A DNA stretch of 64,000 bases, from NCBI RefSeq assembly GCF_002002865.1, contig NZ_CP019508.1:3266501-3330500 (forward strand), given 5' to 3'. Shown here one piece after another: positions 1-9,300 of the stretch. This DNA is from Brevundimonas sp. LM2 (GTDB lineage: Bacteria; Pseudomonadota; Alphaproteobacteria; Caulobacterales; Caulobacteraceae). The notes under the pieces were generated by a model. It made no database searches and was not told the origin of the DNA. It worked only from the letters and a program-made list of their open reading frames with translations. Every line of letters begins with the position of its first letter. Position 1 is the first letter of the stretch. The position numbers and the translations under genes are program-made.

Positions 1-189
1 GCGGACGGCATCGAGGTCGCGCGCGTCGCGGCCGCGCGCCAGCCGGGCCTGCGCATCATGTTTATCACCGGGTTCGCCGCGGTGGCCCTGTCCGCCGCCC
101 AGGCCAGCCCCCAGGCCAAGGTCCTGTCCAAACCCGTGCACCTGCGCGACCTGGTCAGCGAAGTCGAAAAGATGTGCGCCGCAGCGTGA
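1..189 (+). CDS. cpdR: CpdR-type response regulator receiver, C-terminal part
   Basis: The 5' end lies outside the window; 62 codons to a TGA are visible. The translated end has the MFITGFAAVAL stretch, followed by VLSKPVHLRDLVSEVEKM. This is the beta4/beta5-alpha5 end of a single-domain receiver and closely matches what I know of alphaproteobacterial CpdR. The conserved Lys of the receiver is in the LSKP motif. CpdR, in its unphosphorylated state, directs ClpXP to substrates during the cell cycle. The phosphoacceptor Asp lies outside the window. The tRNA-Val just downstream is a neighbour often seen with cpdR, which supports the call. No DNA-binding domain follows. Confidence 0.8.
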   Translation, partial: ADGIEVARVAAARQPGLRIMFITGFAAVALSAAQASPQAKVLSKPVHLRDLVSEVEKMCAAA

Positions 190-432
190 TGCATAAGTAG
201 GAGCGCGATCGCTCGGCTCGCGGAGCCTCGCTGCTCGAGCGCGGGGTCCGAGGGGCGCTATCGTTCACGACGCGGTCCCTCGCTGCTTGAACGCGGGAAT
301 GACCTCCTGGTGCGAAGGCCGGACGTCGAACGGCGGTCGAACATTCGCCCCCGTTTCGCCCTTGCGGCCGTCGCATGGGCTGGGGTATAGACCCCTCCTT
401 CCCGTTCCGGACCCGTTCGGAACCGTCTTGGC

Positions 433-507
433 GGATGCGTAGCTCAGCGGGAGAGCACCTCGTTGACATCGAGGGGGTCACAGGTTCAATCCCTGTCGCG
501 TCCACCA
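433..507 (+). tRNA. tRNA-Val (anticodon GAC)
   Basis: A full cloverleaf can be drawn. The acceptor strand GGATGCG pairs with CGCGTCC with one G-U, the D-arm is GCTC/GAGC, and the anticodon stem is CCTCG/CGAGG around a loop TTGACAT (anticodon GAC). The T-arm is ACAGG-TTCAATC-CCTGT, with discriminator A and an encoded CCA. The length is 75 nt. Confidence 0.96.
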
Positions 508-550
508 TTCCTTCCCTTCCTTATCCGAGCCCGTCCGGGGTTCGCGGTCT

Positions 551-1354
551 CTACAGCCGGGTCCGCAGCGACCACAGCTCGGGGAAGCAGCGCCGCTCCA
601 GGGTCGAGGCCAGGTAGCCGACGCCGTCGGTACCGCCGGTGCCGCGCCGGCGACCGATGATCCGCTCCACCGTCACCACATGTTTGTGCCGCCAGGTGAC
701 CAGAGCGTCGTCCAGGTCGACCAGCTTCTCGGCCAGCTGATACAGGGGCCACCATCGGGTCGTGTCGCGATAGACCTCCAGCCAGGCGGCCTCGACGGCC
801 TCGTCGGCCTGATAGGGCTGACTGACGTCGCGCGACAGCACGGCCTCGGGCACCGGCAGCCCCGCCGCCGCCAGCTGGGTCAGGGCGTCGTCATACAGGC
901 TGGGCGCGGCCAGGGCGGCCGACAGAGCCGCGTGGGCGTGGGGGCGGTCCTCCTGGAAGACCAGGAATTTGGGATCCTTCAGGCCCAGCATCGTCTCCAG
1001 CCGCCGGAACTGGTCGCTCTGGAAGCCGGAACTGGACCCCAGCACGCCGCGGAACTGCAGATAGTCGGCGGGCGTCATGGTGGCCAGGATATCCCAGCTC
1101 TGGGTCATGACCGCCTGGATGCGGCTGACCCGGGCCAGGCTCTTGTAGGCCGGGACCAGGTCGCCGGCCCGCACCAGGGTCTTGGCCAGGGCCACCTCAT
1201 GCAGGATCTGCTTCAGCCACAGCTCCTTGGCCTGATGGATGACCACGAACAGCATCTCGTCGTGCTGGTCGCTGATCGGGTTCTGGGCCGCCAGCAGCTG
1301 GTCCAGATCCAGATAGCGGGCATAGGTCATGTCGGCGGCGGGGGTATCGGTCAT
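551..1354 (-). CDS. kynA: Tryptophan 2,3-dioxygenase
   Basis: 267 residues, slightly shorter than typical TDO but complete. It catalyses the haem-dependent opening of L-tryptophan to N-formylkynurenine, the first step of the kynurenine pathway, in the cytoplasm. Family signatures are visible: HDEMLFVVIHQAKELW near residue 31, which carries a conserved active-site His and substrate-binding residues, and a C-terminal TWRHKHVVTVERIIG followed by GTGGTDGVGYL, which contains the proximal haem His and the substrate carboxylate loop. No kynU or kynB neighbour is present, so the gene stands apart from the rest of the pathway here. The start MTDTPAADMTYARYL gives the expected short N-terminal lead. 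Confidence 0.95.
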   Translation of the reverse strand: MTDTPAADMTYARYLDLDQLLAAQNPISDQHDEMLFVVIHQAKELWLKQILHEVALAKTLVRAGDLVPAYKSLARVSRIQAVMTQSWDILATMTPADYLQFRGVLGSSSGFQSDQFRRLETMLGLKDPKFLVFQEDRPHAHAALSAALAAPSLYDDALTQLAAAGLPVPEAVLSRDVSQPYQADEAVEAAWLEVYRDTTRWWPLYQLAEKLVDLDDALVTWRHKHVVTVERIIGRRRGTGGTDGVGYLASTLERRCFPELWSLRTRL

Positions 1355-1387
1355 GGGGCTGTATCGGCCGCCCGCCGCCGAACCTCA

Positions 1388-1411
1388 AGCCGGCGGGGTG
1401 GCCCGCCGGCT
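1388..1411 (-). terminator. GC-rich perfect hairpin between two leftward genes
   Basis: A 10-bp perfect stem (AGCCGGCGGG/CCCGCCGGCT) with a 4-nt loop lies between the reductase stop at 1425 and the kynA start at 1354. On the minus strand it is followed by TTGAGGTT, a poor U-tract, so termination is only possible, not shown. Confidence 0.4.
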
Positions 1412-1424
1412 CGGCTCAGGACCT

Positions 1425-2486
1425 TCAGGGGATCAGACGCTCGGCCCGCAGCGTCGCGAACAGGTCGAAGAAGGCGTCGTCGGTCGGGGCGTAGTCGGTG
1501 AAGCCCAGCCGCCGGCTCTTGCCCATGTCGGTGACGACCTCGATCGGCCGCCCCAGGTCGGCGTCGGTGTGCCAGGGCGAGGCCAGGCGGGCCAGATCGG
1601 GCTCCACCAGCCCCTCGCGCGCGGCGATCTGGCTCCAGAGCGCGCCGTCCTCGGCTATCTGGACCTCCAGCGGCGTCACCACGCCGTCGAACGGTGCGGC
1701 CTCGACGCCGAACCACTCCGCGATCCGGCCCCACATCCATTTCCAGCGGAAGACGTCACCGTTGACGACGTTAAAGGCCTGGTTGGCCGCGCCGGGCGTG
1801 GTCGCGGCCCAGACCAGGTGTCGGGCCAGCTGGCGGGCGCTGGTCATGTCGGTCAGGCCGTTCCACTGCGCCTCGGAGCCCGGGAAAACGAACGGGCGGC
1901 CGGTCTCGCGGCACAGGGTGGCATAGACCGCCAGGGTGGTGCCCATGTTCATCGCATTGCCGACAGCCTGGCCGATGATGGTGTGCGGACGGTGGACGCT
2001 CCAGGCGAAGCCGTCGCGCTCGGCGGCGGCGAAGACCTCGTCCTCCTGGGCATAGTAGAAATTGTCGATGTCGAGCCGACCCTGCTCCTCGCGGAAGGGC
2101 GTCTGCGGCAGCGTGCCTTTTCCATAGGCCTCAAACGGGCCGAGGTAGTGTTTCAAGCCGGTCACCAAGGCGACGTGGCGCACCGAGGCCTCGGGCCGGA
2201 TCGCGTCCAGGACGGTTCGCACCATGGCGGCATTGACCCGGATGTTCTCGGCCTCCGTCGCCTGACGCGCCCAGGTGGTGAAGAAGACGGCATCGGGACG
2301 GCTGCCGGTCAGCGCCGCCCGCGTCGCCTCCGGATCGTGTAGGTCGGCGACCACAGGCTCCACGCCGGCCTGCGCCGTCGGCCGCCGCGCCAGACCCAGT
2401 ACCCGCCAGCCCTGGGCCTTCAACTCCGCCGCGACGGCGCTTCCCGCGATGCCGCTCGCGCCGACGACCAGGGCTGTCTTGGACAT
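1425..2486 (-). CDS. NAD(P)-dependent SDR/epimerase-type reductase (PRISE-like)
   Basis: 353 residues. The N-terminus MSKTALVVGASGIAGSAVA is a Rossmann nucleotide-binding motif of the GxxGxxG type used by extended SDRs. The middle (AYGKGTLPQTPFREEQ, then FYYAQEDEVF) and the sequence VHRPHTIIGQAVGNAMN resemble the plant progesterone-5beta-reductase/iridoid-synthase-like bacterial homologues. The start at 2486 was chosen over a longer frame because a GGAG ribosome site sits 8 nt upstream and the Rossmann motif then begins at once. Substrate unknown. It runs on the same strand as kynA with a 70-nt gap, so co-transcription is possible but functional linkage is not evident. Confidence 0.82.
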   Translation of the reverse strand: MSKTALVVGASGIAGSAVAAELKAQGWRVLGLARRPTAQAGVEPVVADLHDPEATRAALTGSRPDAVFFTTWARQATEAENIRVNAAMVRTVLDAIRPEASVRHVALVTGLKHYLGPFEAYGKGTLPQTPFREEQGRLDIDNFYYAQEDEVFAAAERDGFAWSVHRPHTIIGQAVGNAMNMGTTLAVYATLCRETGRPFVFPGSEAQWNGLTDMTSARQLARHLVWAATTPGAANQAFNVVNGDVFRWKWMWGRIAEWFGVEAAPFDGVVTPLEVQIAEDGALWSQIAAREGLVEPDLARLASPWHTDADLGRPIEVVTDMGKSRRLGFTDYAPTDDAFFDLFATLRAERLIP

Positions 2487-2660
2487 TGTCTTCTCCGTTT
2501 CGGTCTGCGCCCACAGATGGTGCACCGATCGCCCGCCGGAACGGCTGGACCGCATCAAGCTCCGTTAGACCCAACCCGTTCCCTCCGGACCGCGGATGGG
2601 GCGGAACACGGGCCGTTGCGCGGGATTGAGGACGGTGGGCATCAATCCAAGGAGCATGTG

Positions 2661-3062
2661 ATGGCGGATCCCCTCGACCCGGCCCCCGCCTCACCGGCGA
2701 TCCGGCTGAAGCACAGCGACCGGTCCGATCTGCTAATCTTCGAAATCGACGCCGAGCTGCATACGGACGACATGCGCTGGATGGGCGAACGGGTCGCGGA
2801 GCGCTTCGACGCCCAGGGCCTGATCGACATCCTGATCCTGTTCCAGCGTTTCGACGGAGCGACCGCGGGCGCCCTGGTCGAGCCGAAGGCGCTTCAGGTC
2901 GAGGCGGCATCCCTGCTTCACGTCCGGCGCTACGGCGTGGTGGGGGCCCCGGGCTGGGCCGACGCCGCGATCACCGTCGGGGGATGGATGTCCCCGATCG
3001 ATTCGCGAACCTTCGACCAGGGCGAGGAAACCCAGGCCCTGGCCTGGATCAACCGCCCCTAG
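2661..3062 (+). CDS. SpoIIAA-like (STAS-fold) protein
   Basis: 133 residues. The alternating hydrophobic pattern (DLLIFEIDAELHTDDMRWMGERV, then IDILILFQRFDGATAGALVE and AVVGAPGWADAAITVGGW-type segments) is that of the small SpoIIAA-like/STAS family of uncharacterised soluble proteins. No serine phosphorylation site can be assigned. The start follows a GGAG at 2651; an overlapping ATG three bases earlier is out of frame. The stop overlaps the convergent hydrolase stop at 3059-3061, an unusually tight tail-to-tail arrangement. The function is unknown; in other bacteria such proteins often accompany stress or transport genes. Confidence 0.72.
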   Translation: MADPLDPAPASPAIRLKHSDRSDLLIFEIDAELHTDDMRWMGERVAERFDAQGLIDILILFQRFDGATAGALVEPKALQVEAASLLHVRRYGVVGAPGWADAAITVGGWMSPIDSRTFDQGEETQALAWINRP

Positions 3063-4228
3063 TGCACCGAAGCGGCTGCCGTCTGGGCCGGATAGGCATC
3101 GGGCTTGGCCAGGTCATCGGCGAACTCGGCGATGGCGGCGTTGTAGAGGTCCGCCCGCTCCAGAAAGCCCATGTGGTTGACGCCCTCGACCACCTCGAGC
3201 CGGGCGTGCGGGATCAGCCTGGCGATGGTCTGGCTGGCTTCCAGCTTCGTCACGATGTCGACGGTGCCGCCGAGGACCAGGACCGGGATCGGAATGGTCG
3301 GCAGGGCTGCGGTCGCATCCCACTCGAACATGGCCAGGTTCCCCCGCGCCAGAACGCCCGGCGGGTTGCGGATGGCCAGCAGGGTGGTGTGGTCCAGCTG
3401 GCTGCGCGTCACGAAACGCCCGAAGCCGATGCGATTGGCGACATGCGCCATGCCGCTGAGATAGCTCTGCCATCCCATCAGCCAGGCCAGGGGCTGCAGC
3501 AGCATGGTCAGGCGGAACAGAGGGATCAGCAGAGGGATCCGCAGGGCCTGAGCCAGGGGACTGAAGACGATGGTCCGCAAAGGATTGATGTGGGTCGTGT
3601 TGACCAGGACGGCCCCGATCACCTTGCCGCCCAGCAGCTCCGGATAGTCGCGGGCCACGGTCTGGATGGTCATGCCGCCGATGCTGTGGCCGACCAGGAC
3701 GACCGGGCCATCGACCGACAGGATCAGGGTCCGCAGATTGGCCGCGAAGGCGCTGAGGCTGACGCCGTTGGGGGCGCCGGCCTTGGAACGCCCAACCCCG
3801 GGCAGGTCCCAGGCCATGACGGGGTAGCGCCGACCCAGCGCGGCCTTGGCATAGTTCCAGATGGTGCTGTCCATGCCCCAGCCGTGGGTCAGGATGAGCG
3901 TCGGCGCGCCCGGAACGCCGACGGATTCGACATAGAGGCTGGCCCCGTCGACGCCGTCGACGGTCCGGCCATCGGCCCGAACCGGGCGCGTCGCCACCGT
4001 GTCTCCGCGCGCGAGCAGACGCAGCACGACGAACCGGCCCAGGAACGACCAGCCCAGCAGGGCCAGGGCCGTCCACAGCTGCCAGTCCTGACGGACCAGA
4101 CTGAGGGTCCCCTCCAGGTCGGCGACGATCTGTCCCTGGTACCAAGACCAGCCGAACCAGCCCGCGGCGGCCAGGACGGCCAGCGACACCAGGTTGAAGA
4201 GATAGACGAGGAGAATGATCGGGGGCAT
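3059..4228 (-). CDS. Membrane-anchored alpha/beta hydrolase
   Basis: 389 residues. The N-terminus (MPPIILLVYLFNLVSLAVLAAAG) is a membrane segment, followed by a second hydrophobic stretch near residues 45-65. The hydrolase domain shows the oxyanion strand ILTHGWGMDSTIWNYA, the nucleophile elbow VLVGHSIGGM (Ser in GHSIGG), a late Asp in the GGTVDIVTK region and the catalytic His in VEGVNHMGF. An N-terminal anchor with an esterase/lipase-like catalytic domain is inferred; the substrate is unknown. The start at 4228 has AAGGA 6-10 nt upstream; the longer open frame to 4474 has non-coding-looking sequence and was rejected. The gene is divergent from the MHS transporter across a 338-bp region. Confidence 0.85.
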   Translation of the reverse strand: MPPIILLVYLFNLVSLAVLAAAGWFGWSWYQGQIVADLEGTLSLVRQDWQLWTALALLGWSFLGRFVVLRLLARGDTVATRPVRADGRTVDGVDGASLYVESVGVPGAPTLILTHGWGMDSTIWNYAKAALGRRYPVMAWDLPGVGRSKAGAPNGVSLSAFAANLRTLILSVDGPVVLVGHSIGGMTIQTVARDYPELLGGKVIGAVLVNTTHINPLRTIVFSPLAQALRIPLLIPLFRLTMLLQPLAWLMGWQSYLSGMAHVANRIGFGRFVTRSQLDHTTLLAIRNPPGVLARGNLAMFEWDATAALPTIPIPVLVLGGTVDIVTKLEASQTIARLIPHARLEVVEGVNHMGFLERADLYNAAIAEFADDLAKPDAYPAQTAAASVH

Positions 4229-4566
4229 GGCTGTCCTTGGTCCGCGCGCCTGCGCGTGGCCGGGTCGGTCGGTCGAGGCGGTCCGGGGGGGGGTGCCGAG
4301 GTGGAACGGGGAGGTGGGCCGGGCGGGCCCGTTTGAAGGGCCGCTGGATGGTGGCCCCGTAACCGCCCCTGCGACCCTTTGTTCCACCCTATCGGACTGT
4401 GTTCGCTGGCGAACTTTCCCAACAAGCCGACGGGGTCCAACGCGGCGTCCTTCGACCAAAGTCGCTCTCTCCAAGCCCGCGCTTGGCTGACACAGTCGGC
4501 TTGACGTCCGCCGTCGGCGGGGCCGTCGCAGAACAGCCGAAAACGGCGAGCTTGGGAGGCTACCAA
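4229..4566. promoter_or_regulatory. Divergent intergenic region, hydrolase / MHS transporter
   Basis: 338 bp without a credible gene. It contains the 14-bp dyad described separately at 4451-4464 and, directly before the transporter ATG, a GGGAGG ribosome site at 4552-4558. G-rich runs at 4285-4330 lie nearer the hydrolase. No further structure recognised. Confidence 0.6.
4451..4464 (+). promoter_or_regulatory. Putative operator TTCGACCAAAGTCG, shared with the porin-acs promoter
   Basis: Dyad core CGAC-CAAA-GTCG, 102 bp upstream of the MHS transporter start. The identical 14 bases occur in inverse orientation at 10443-10456, 87 bp upstream of the porin that leads into acetyl-CoA synthetase. 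The size and symmetry fit a LuxR/NarL-type response-regulator site; assignment to the CrbR-like regulator at 9764-10381 is inference. Confidence 0.55.
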
Positions 4567-6240
4567 ATGACAGACAGCACCATCGGTGCGCCAGGCGATG
4601 GAACGGAGACCGTCGGCAAGAATGACAAGCTGGTCATTCTGGCCTCCTCGGTCGGCACCGTGATCGAATGGTACGACTTCTATCTGTACGGATCGCTCGC
4701 CGCGATCATCTCGGCCCAGTTCTTCTCCGGCGTGAACGAGACCACGGGCTTCATCTTCGCCCTGATGGCGTTCGCGGCGGGCTTCGCCGTTCGCCCCTTC
4801 GGTGCGATCTTCTTCGGACGGCTGGGCGACCTGTGGGGGCGCAAGAACACCTTCCTGGTCACCATGCTGCTGATGGGTCTGTCGACCTTCGTGGTCGGGC
4901 TGCTGCCCTCATACGCGGCCATCGGCATCGCGGCCCCGATCATCCTGGTGGTGATGCGGCTCGTGCAGGGTCTGGCCCTGGGCGGCGAATACGGCGGCGC
5001 GGCCACCTATGTCGCCGAGCACGCGCCGCGCGGGAAACGCGGCTTCTACACCTCGTTCATCCAGATCACCGCGACCGCCGGCCTGATGCTCAGCCTGGTC
5101 GTGATCCTGGGGGTGCGCACCGCCGTGGGCGAGGAAGCCTTCGCGGACTGGGGCTGGCGAATTCCGTTCCTGCTGTCGATCCTGATGCTGGCGGTCTCGC
5201 TGTGGATTCGTCTGAAGCTGGCCGAGAGCCCGTCGTTCAAGAAGATGAAGGCCGAGGGCAAGGGCTCCGCGACGCCGCTGAAGGACTCCTTCGGCAAGTG
5301 GCCGAACCTCAAGCTGGTGCTGATCGCCCTGGTCGGTCTGGCGGCGGGCCAGGCGGTGGTCTGGTACACCGGCCAGTTCTACGCCCTGTTCTTCCTGGAG
5401 CGGGTGATGAAGGTCGACGGGCCTTTGGCGAACATCCTGATCGCCGTCGCCCTGCTGCTGGCCACGCCCTTCTTCGTCTTCTTCGGCTGGCTGTCGGACA
5501 AGGTCGGGCGCAAGCCCATCATCCTGACCGGCTGTCTGCTGGCGGCCCTGACCTATTTCCCGCTGTTCCAGGCCCTGACCACCGCGGCCAACCCGCGGCT
5601 GGCCGAGGCCACGGCGTCGGCGCCCATCATCGTCTATGCGGATCCGGCGGACTGTAACGTTCAGTTCGATCCGATCGGCAAGACGGTGTTCAACCAGTCC
5701 TGCGACGTCGCCAAATCCTATCTGGCGCGGGCCGGGATCAACTACACCAACGTCGAGGCCCCGGCCGGAACGGTGGCCGAGGTCCGGATCGGCGATCAGG
5801 CGGTGATCCCGAGCTTCCGCGGCGACGCCCTGTCGACCGCCGACTTCACCGCCCAGAAGAAGACCTGGGACACCGCCCTGGGCGAGCAGCTGTCGGCGGT
5901 CGGCTATCCCCTGAAAGCGGATAGCGCCGAGGTGAACCGGCCGATGGTGGTGGCGATCCTGTTCATCCTGGTCCTGTACGTGACCATGGTCTACGGCCCG
6001 ATCGCGGCGGCCCTGGTCGAGATGTTCCCGACCAACATCCGCTACACCTCCATGTCCCTGCCCTACCATATCGGCAACGGCTGGTTCGGTGGCTTCCTGC
6101 CGACCACGGCCTTCGCCATGGTCGCGGCCACGGGCAATATCTACTACGGCCTCTGGTATCCGATCGTGGTGGCGCTGATCACCGTGGTCGTGGGCTTCCT
6201 GTTCGTGAAGGAAGGCAAGGACGTCGATCTTAACGCCTGA
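4567..6240 (+). CDS. MFS transporter, metabolite:H+ symporter (MHS) family
   Basis: 557 residues, longer than the usual ~430-450 of the family. The N-terminus has the MHS hallmark SVGTVIEWYDFYLYGSLAA, and the MFS signature GRLGDLWGRKN follows TM2. LVQGLALGGEYGGAATYVAEHAP is the typical TM4-5 region, and GWLSDKVGRKP repeats the signature in the second half. Between roughly residues 338 and 459 there is a non-membrane insert with two Cys (DPADCNVQF and NQSCDVAKS), likely extracytoplasmic. Substrates in the family are small organic acids or zwitterions (proline/betaine, shikimate, ketoglutarate). The shared promoter motif with acs suggests acetate or another short monocarboxylate. The start is set by the GGGAGG at 4552. 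Confidence 0.9.
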   Translation: MTDSTIGAPGDGTETVGKNDKLVILASSVGTVIEWYDFYLYGSLAAIISAQFFSGVNETTGFIFALMAFAAGFAVRPFGAIFFGRLGDLWGRKNTFLVTMLLMGLSTFVVGLLPSYAAIGIAAPIILVVMRLVQGLALGGEYGGAATYVAEHAPRGKRGFYTSFIQITATAGLMLSLVVILGVRTAVGEEAFADWGWRIPFLLSILMLAVSLWIRLKLAESPSFKKMKAEGKGSATPLKDSFGKWPNLKLVLIALVGLAAGQAVVWYTGQFYALFFLERVMKVDGPLANILIAVALLLATPFFVFFGWLSDKVGRKPIILTGCLLAALTYFPLFQALTTAANPRLAEATASAPIIVYADPADCNVQFDPIGKTVFNQSCDVAKSYLARAGINYTNVEAPAGTVAEVRIGDQAVIPSFRGDALSTADFTAQKKTWDTALGEQLSAVGYPLKADSAEVNRPMVVAILFILVLYVTMVYGPIAAALVEMFPTNIRYTSMSLPYHIGNGWFGGFLPTTAFAMVAATGNIYYGLWYPIVVALITVVVGFLFVKEGKDVDLNA

Positions 6241-6263
6241 TCCTGCTTCGGGTCGAGAGGGCG

Positions 6264-6299
6264 GGGCGGGGCGGCCGGAAACGGTCGGCCCGCCCTTTT
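6264..6299 (+). terminator. Rho-independent terminator after the MHS transporter
   Basis: A 14-bp stem with one mismatch and one G-U, closed by a GAAA tetraloop at 6278-6281, is followed by TTTTCC. It lies 24 bp after the transporter stop and before the kinase gene. Confidence 0.8.
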
Positions 6300-6330
6300 C
6301 CTTTGTGCGATCGGCTCCGGTCCGCTCAAG

Positions 6331-9300
6331 ATGGGCGACATGTTCGCGCCGCTGATCCTGACGCTGGTCGCCGCCTATATGGCGCTGCTGTTCGCGGTCG
6401 CCTGGCGCAGCGAGCGGCGCGGCCACCGGACGGGGCCGTCCCGGCTCGGCCCCTGGGCCTACGCCCTCAGCCTCGCCATCTACTGCACCTCCTGGACCTA
6501 TTACGGCGCGGTCGGCACGGCGGCGCGCGACGGCTGGGACTATCTGCCGATCTATCTCGGCCCGGTCATCGGCGTGGTCTTCCTGTTCCCGGTCTGGCGA
6601 CGGATCGCGGCCGCGGCCAAGCGCGAGAACATCGGCTCGATCGCGGACTTCATCTCGTCGCGCTACGGCAAGAGCCAGTCGCTGGGGGCCCTGGTGGCCT
6701 GCGTCGCCATCGTCGGCTCCCTGCCCTATATCGCCCTGCAGCTGACCTCCCTGTCCATGGCGTGGCAGCTGCTGACGGCGGGGACGCCGGTGGCGGGATC
6801 GGAGCGCCTGACCGTCAGCGTCATGGCCGTGATCCTGGCCGGCTTCACCATCCTGTTCGGGGCCCGCCGACCGGACCTGACCGAACACAATCGCGGGCTG
6901 ATCCGGGCCGTGGCGCTGGAATCCCTGATCAAGCTGGCGGCCCTGCTCGCGGTCGCGGTCTTCGCCGTGATCCTGCTGATGGGTGTACCGGATCGCGCGG
7001 CGATCGGTGCGGCGCTCGGCCAGCTGGGGGCCCCACCGGTGGTCGACGCCCGCTTCGTCGCCATCACCCTTTTGGCGACCCTGGCCATCTTCTGTCTGCC
7101 GCGGCAATTCCACGTCGGCTTCGTCGAGGCCGTGAAGCCGGCCGACATCCGCCGGGCGCGCTGGGCCTTTCCGGCCTATCTGCTGCTGACCAGCGTCGCG
7201 GTCCTGCCGATCGTCGCGGCCGGCCGGCTGTTCGCGAGCGTGGGGGATCCGGACCTGTTCGTCCTGGGCCTGCCGTTCCAGCAGGGAGCGCGGGCCCTGA
7301 CCGCCGTCGTCTTCGTCGGCGGCTTCTCGGCGGCGACGGCCATGGTCATCGTCGAGACCGTGGCCCTGTCCGCCATGGCCTCCAACAGCCTGATCCTGCC
7401 GCTGCTGGCCCGGGACCGCTGGCGCGCGCGGGAGGGGGCCTCCGACATGGCCGACGCGATCCTGCAGGTCCGGCGGATCGTCATCTGCGTGATCCTGTTC
7501 CTGGCCTGGGTCTATTTCCAGGCCATCGACCGGTCGTCCGGCCTGGCCTCCATCGGCCTGACCTCCTTCGCCGCCCTGGCCCAGCTGGCCCCGGCCCTGT
7601 TCGGGGCGGTGCTGTGGCGGGGCGGCCATGCGACCGGAGCCTTCGCCGGATTGGTGGTCGGATCGTTGATCTGGCTGGTCTTCCTGGCCCTGCCCCAGAT
7701 CGGGGCGGCCCTGGGCAGCGGCCCCATCACCCCCTTTGGGCTGGCCGACCCCCTGCCGTTCGGCGTGCTGTTCAGCCTGGCCGCCAACAGCCTGGTCTTC
7801 GTGCTGGTGTCGCGCGCCGTCCGGCCCCGGCTGATCGACCGGGTCCAGGCCCGCGCCTTCGTCGACCGGATCAGCCCGGACTGGCGCGACCAGAGCACGG
7901 CCCCGTCCGGGGCCTCGATCGGCGACCTGCGGACCCTGGTGGCGCGGTTCGTCGGCGACGCCGGGGCCAACCGCGCCTTCGACGCCTTCGCGCGCGAAAC
8001 CGGTCAGACCTTCCGCGACAGCGATCCGGCCGATGCGGGCCTGGCCCGGGCGGCCGAGCGGATGCTGGCCGGGGCGGTCGGGGCGTCGTCCGCCCGCCGC
8101 GTTATCTCCGCCGCCCTGGCCGGGGGCGGTCGCGCGCCCGAGGACGTGGTGCGGATGCTGGACGAGGCATCCCAGGCGGTCCAGTTCAACCGCGAACTGC
8201 TGCAGGCCACGCTGGACAACATCGACCAGGGCGTCAGCGTGGTCGACGAGGACCTGAGGCTGATCGCCTGGAACGCGCGCTATGTGGACCTGTTCGACCT
8301 GCCCGCCGGCTTCGTCCACGTGGGCCAGCCGGTCGCCGCGGTCTATCGCCTGAACGCCGAGCGCGGCGAGGTCGAGACCGCCGACATGGAGGCCTGGGTT
8401 GAGCGCCGGCTCGAGGCCCTGCGCCGGCGCGAACCCCACGACCATGAACGCGCCCAACCGAACGGGCGGATCCTGAAGTCGACGGGCGCGCCGATGTCGG
8501 GCGGGGGCTATGTCACCTCCTACACCGACATCACCGAGCTGCGCCGCGCGGCCCAGGCCCTGGAAGAGGCCAATGAACAGCTCGAGGCCCGGGTCGCCGA
8601 CCGCACCGAGCGGCTGAACGAGGCGCTGCAGACCGCCGAGGACGCCGTCGCCTCCAAGACCCGCTTCCTCGCCGCCGCCAGTCACGACCTGCTGCAGCCC
8701 CTGCATGCCGCGCGGCTGTTCATCGCCGCTCTCAAGGCCGAGCCCGCAGGAGACAGTGCGCTGGGTGCTCGCACCCTGGCCGACAATGCCGACCGCTCGA
8801 TCGAGAGCGCGCACGGCCTGTTGATGGCCCTGCTGAACCTGTCGCGTCTGGAGGCCGGCGGCGTGCGCCCGACCGTGGTCCCGCTGTCGATCGAGACCCT
8901 GTTCGCCGACCTGCGGCGGGAGTTCACGCCCGTCGCGGCGGCCAAGGGGCTGAAGCTGCGCATCCTGCCGTCGCGGGTCTGGGTGGCGTCGGATCGCGAC
9001 CTGCTGCGATCCCTGCTGCAGAACCTGATCGGCAACGCCCTACGTTATACCGACCGGGGCGGGGTGGTGGTCGGGGTCCGTCGCGCGGGGGCCGATGTCC
9101 GCATCGAGGTCCGCGACACCGGCCGGGGCATTCCCGCCGACAAGCGGGAGCTGATCTTCACCGAATTCACCCGGCTGGCCGGTCGCGGCGGCGACGAACC
9201 CGGGGCGGGACTGGGCCTGGCCATCGTGCGACGGGTCGCCGATCTGCTGGGGCATCCGCTCGGGCTGTGGTCTGAGCCGGGGCGAGGCACGCGGTTCGCC

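Noticed and set aside
4909..8814. 1301-codon open frame on the minus strand opposite the transporter and kinase
   Set aside because: Gln/Arg/Gly/Asp-rich, low-complexity translation typical of the antisense of GC-rich genes; the plus strand encodes clear domain proteins.
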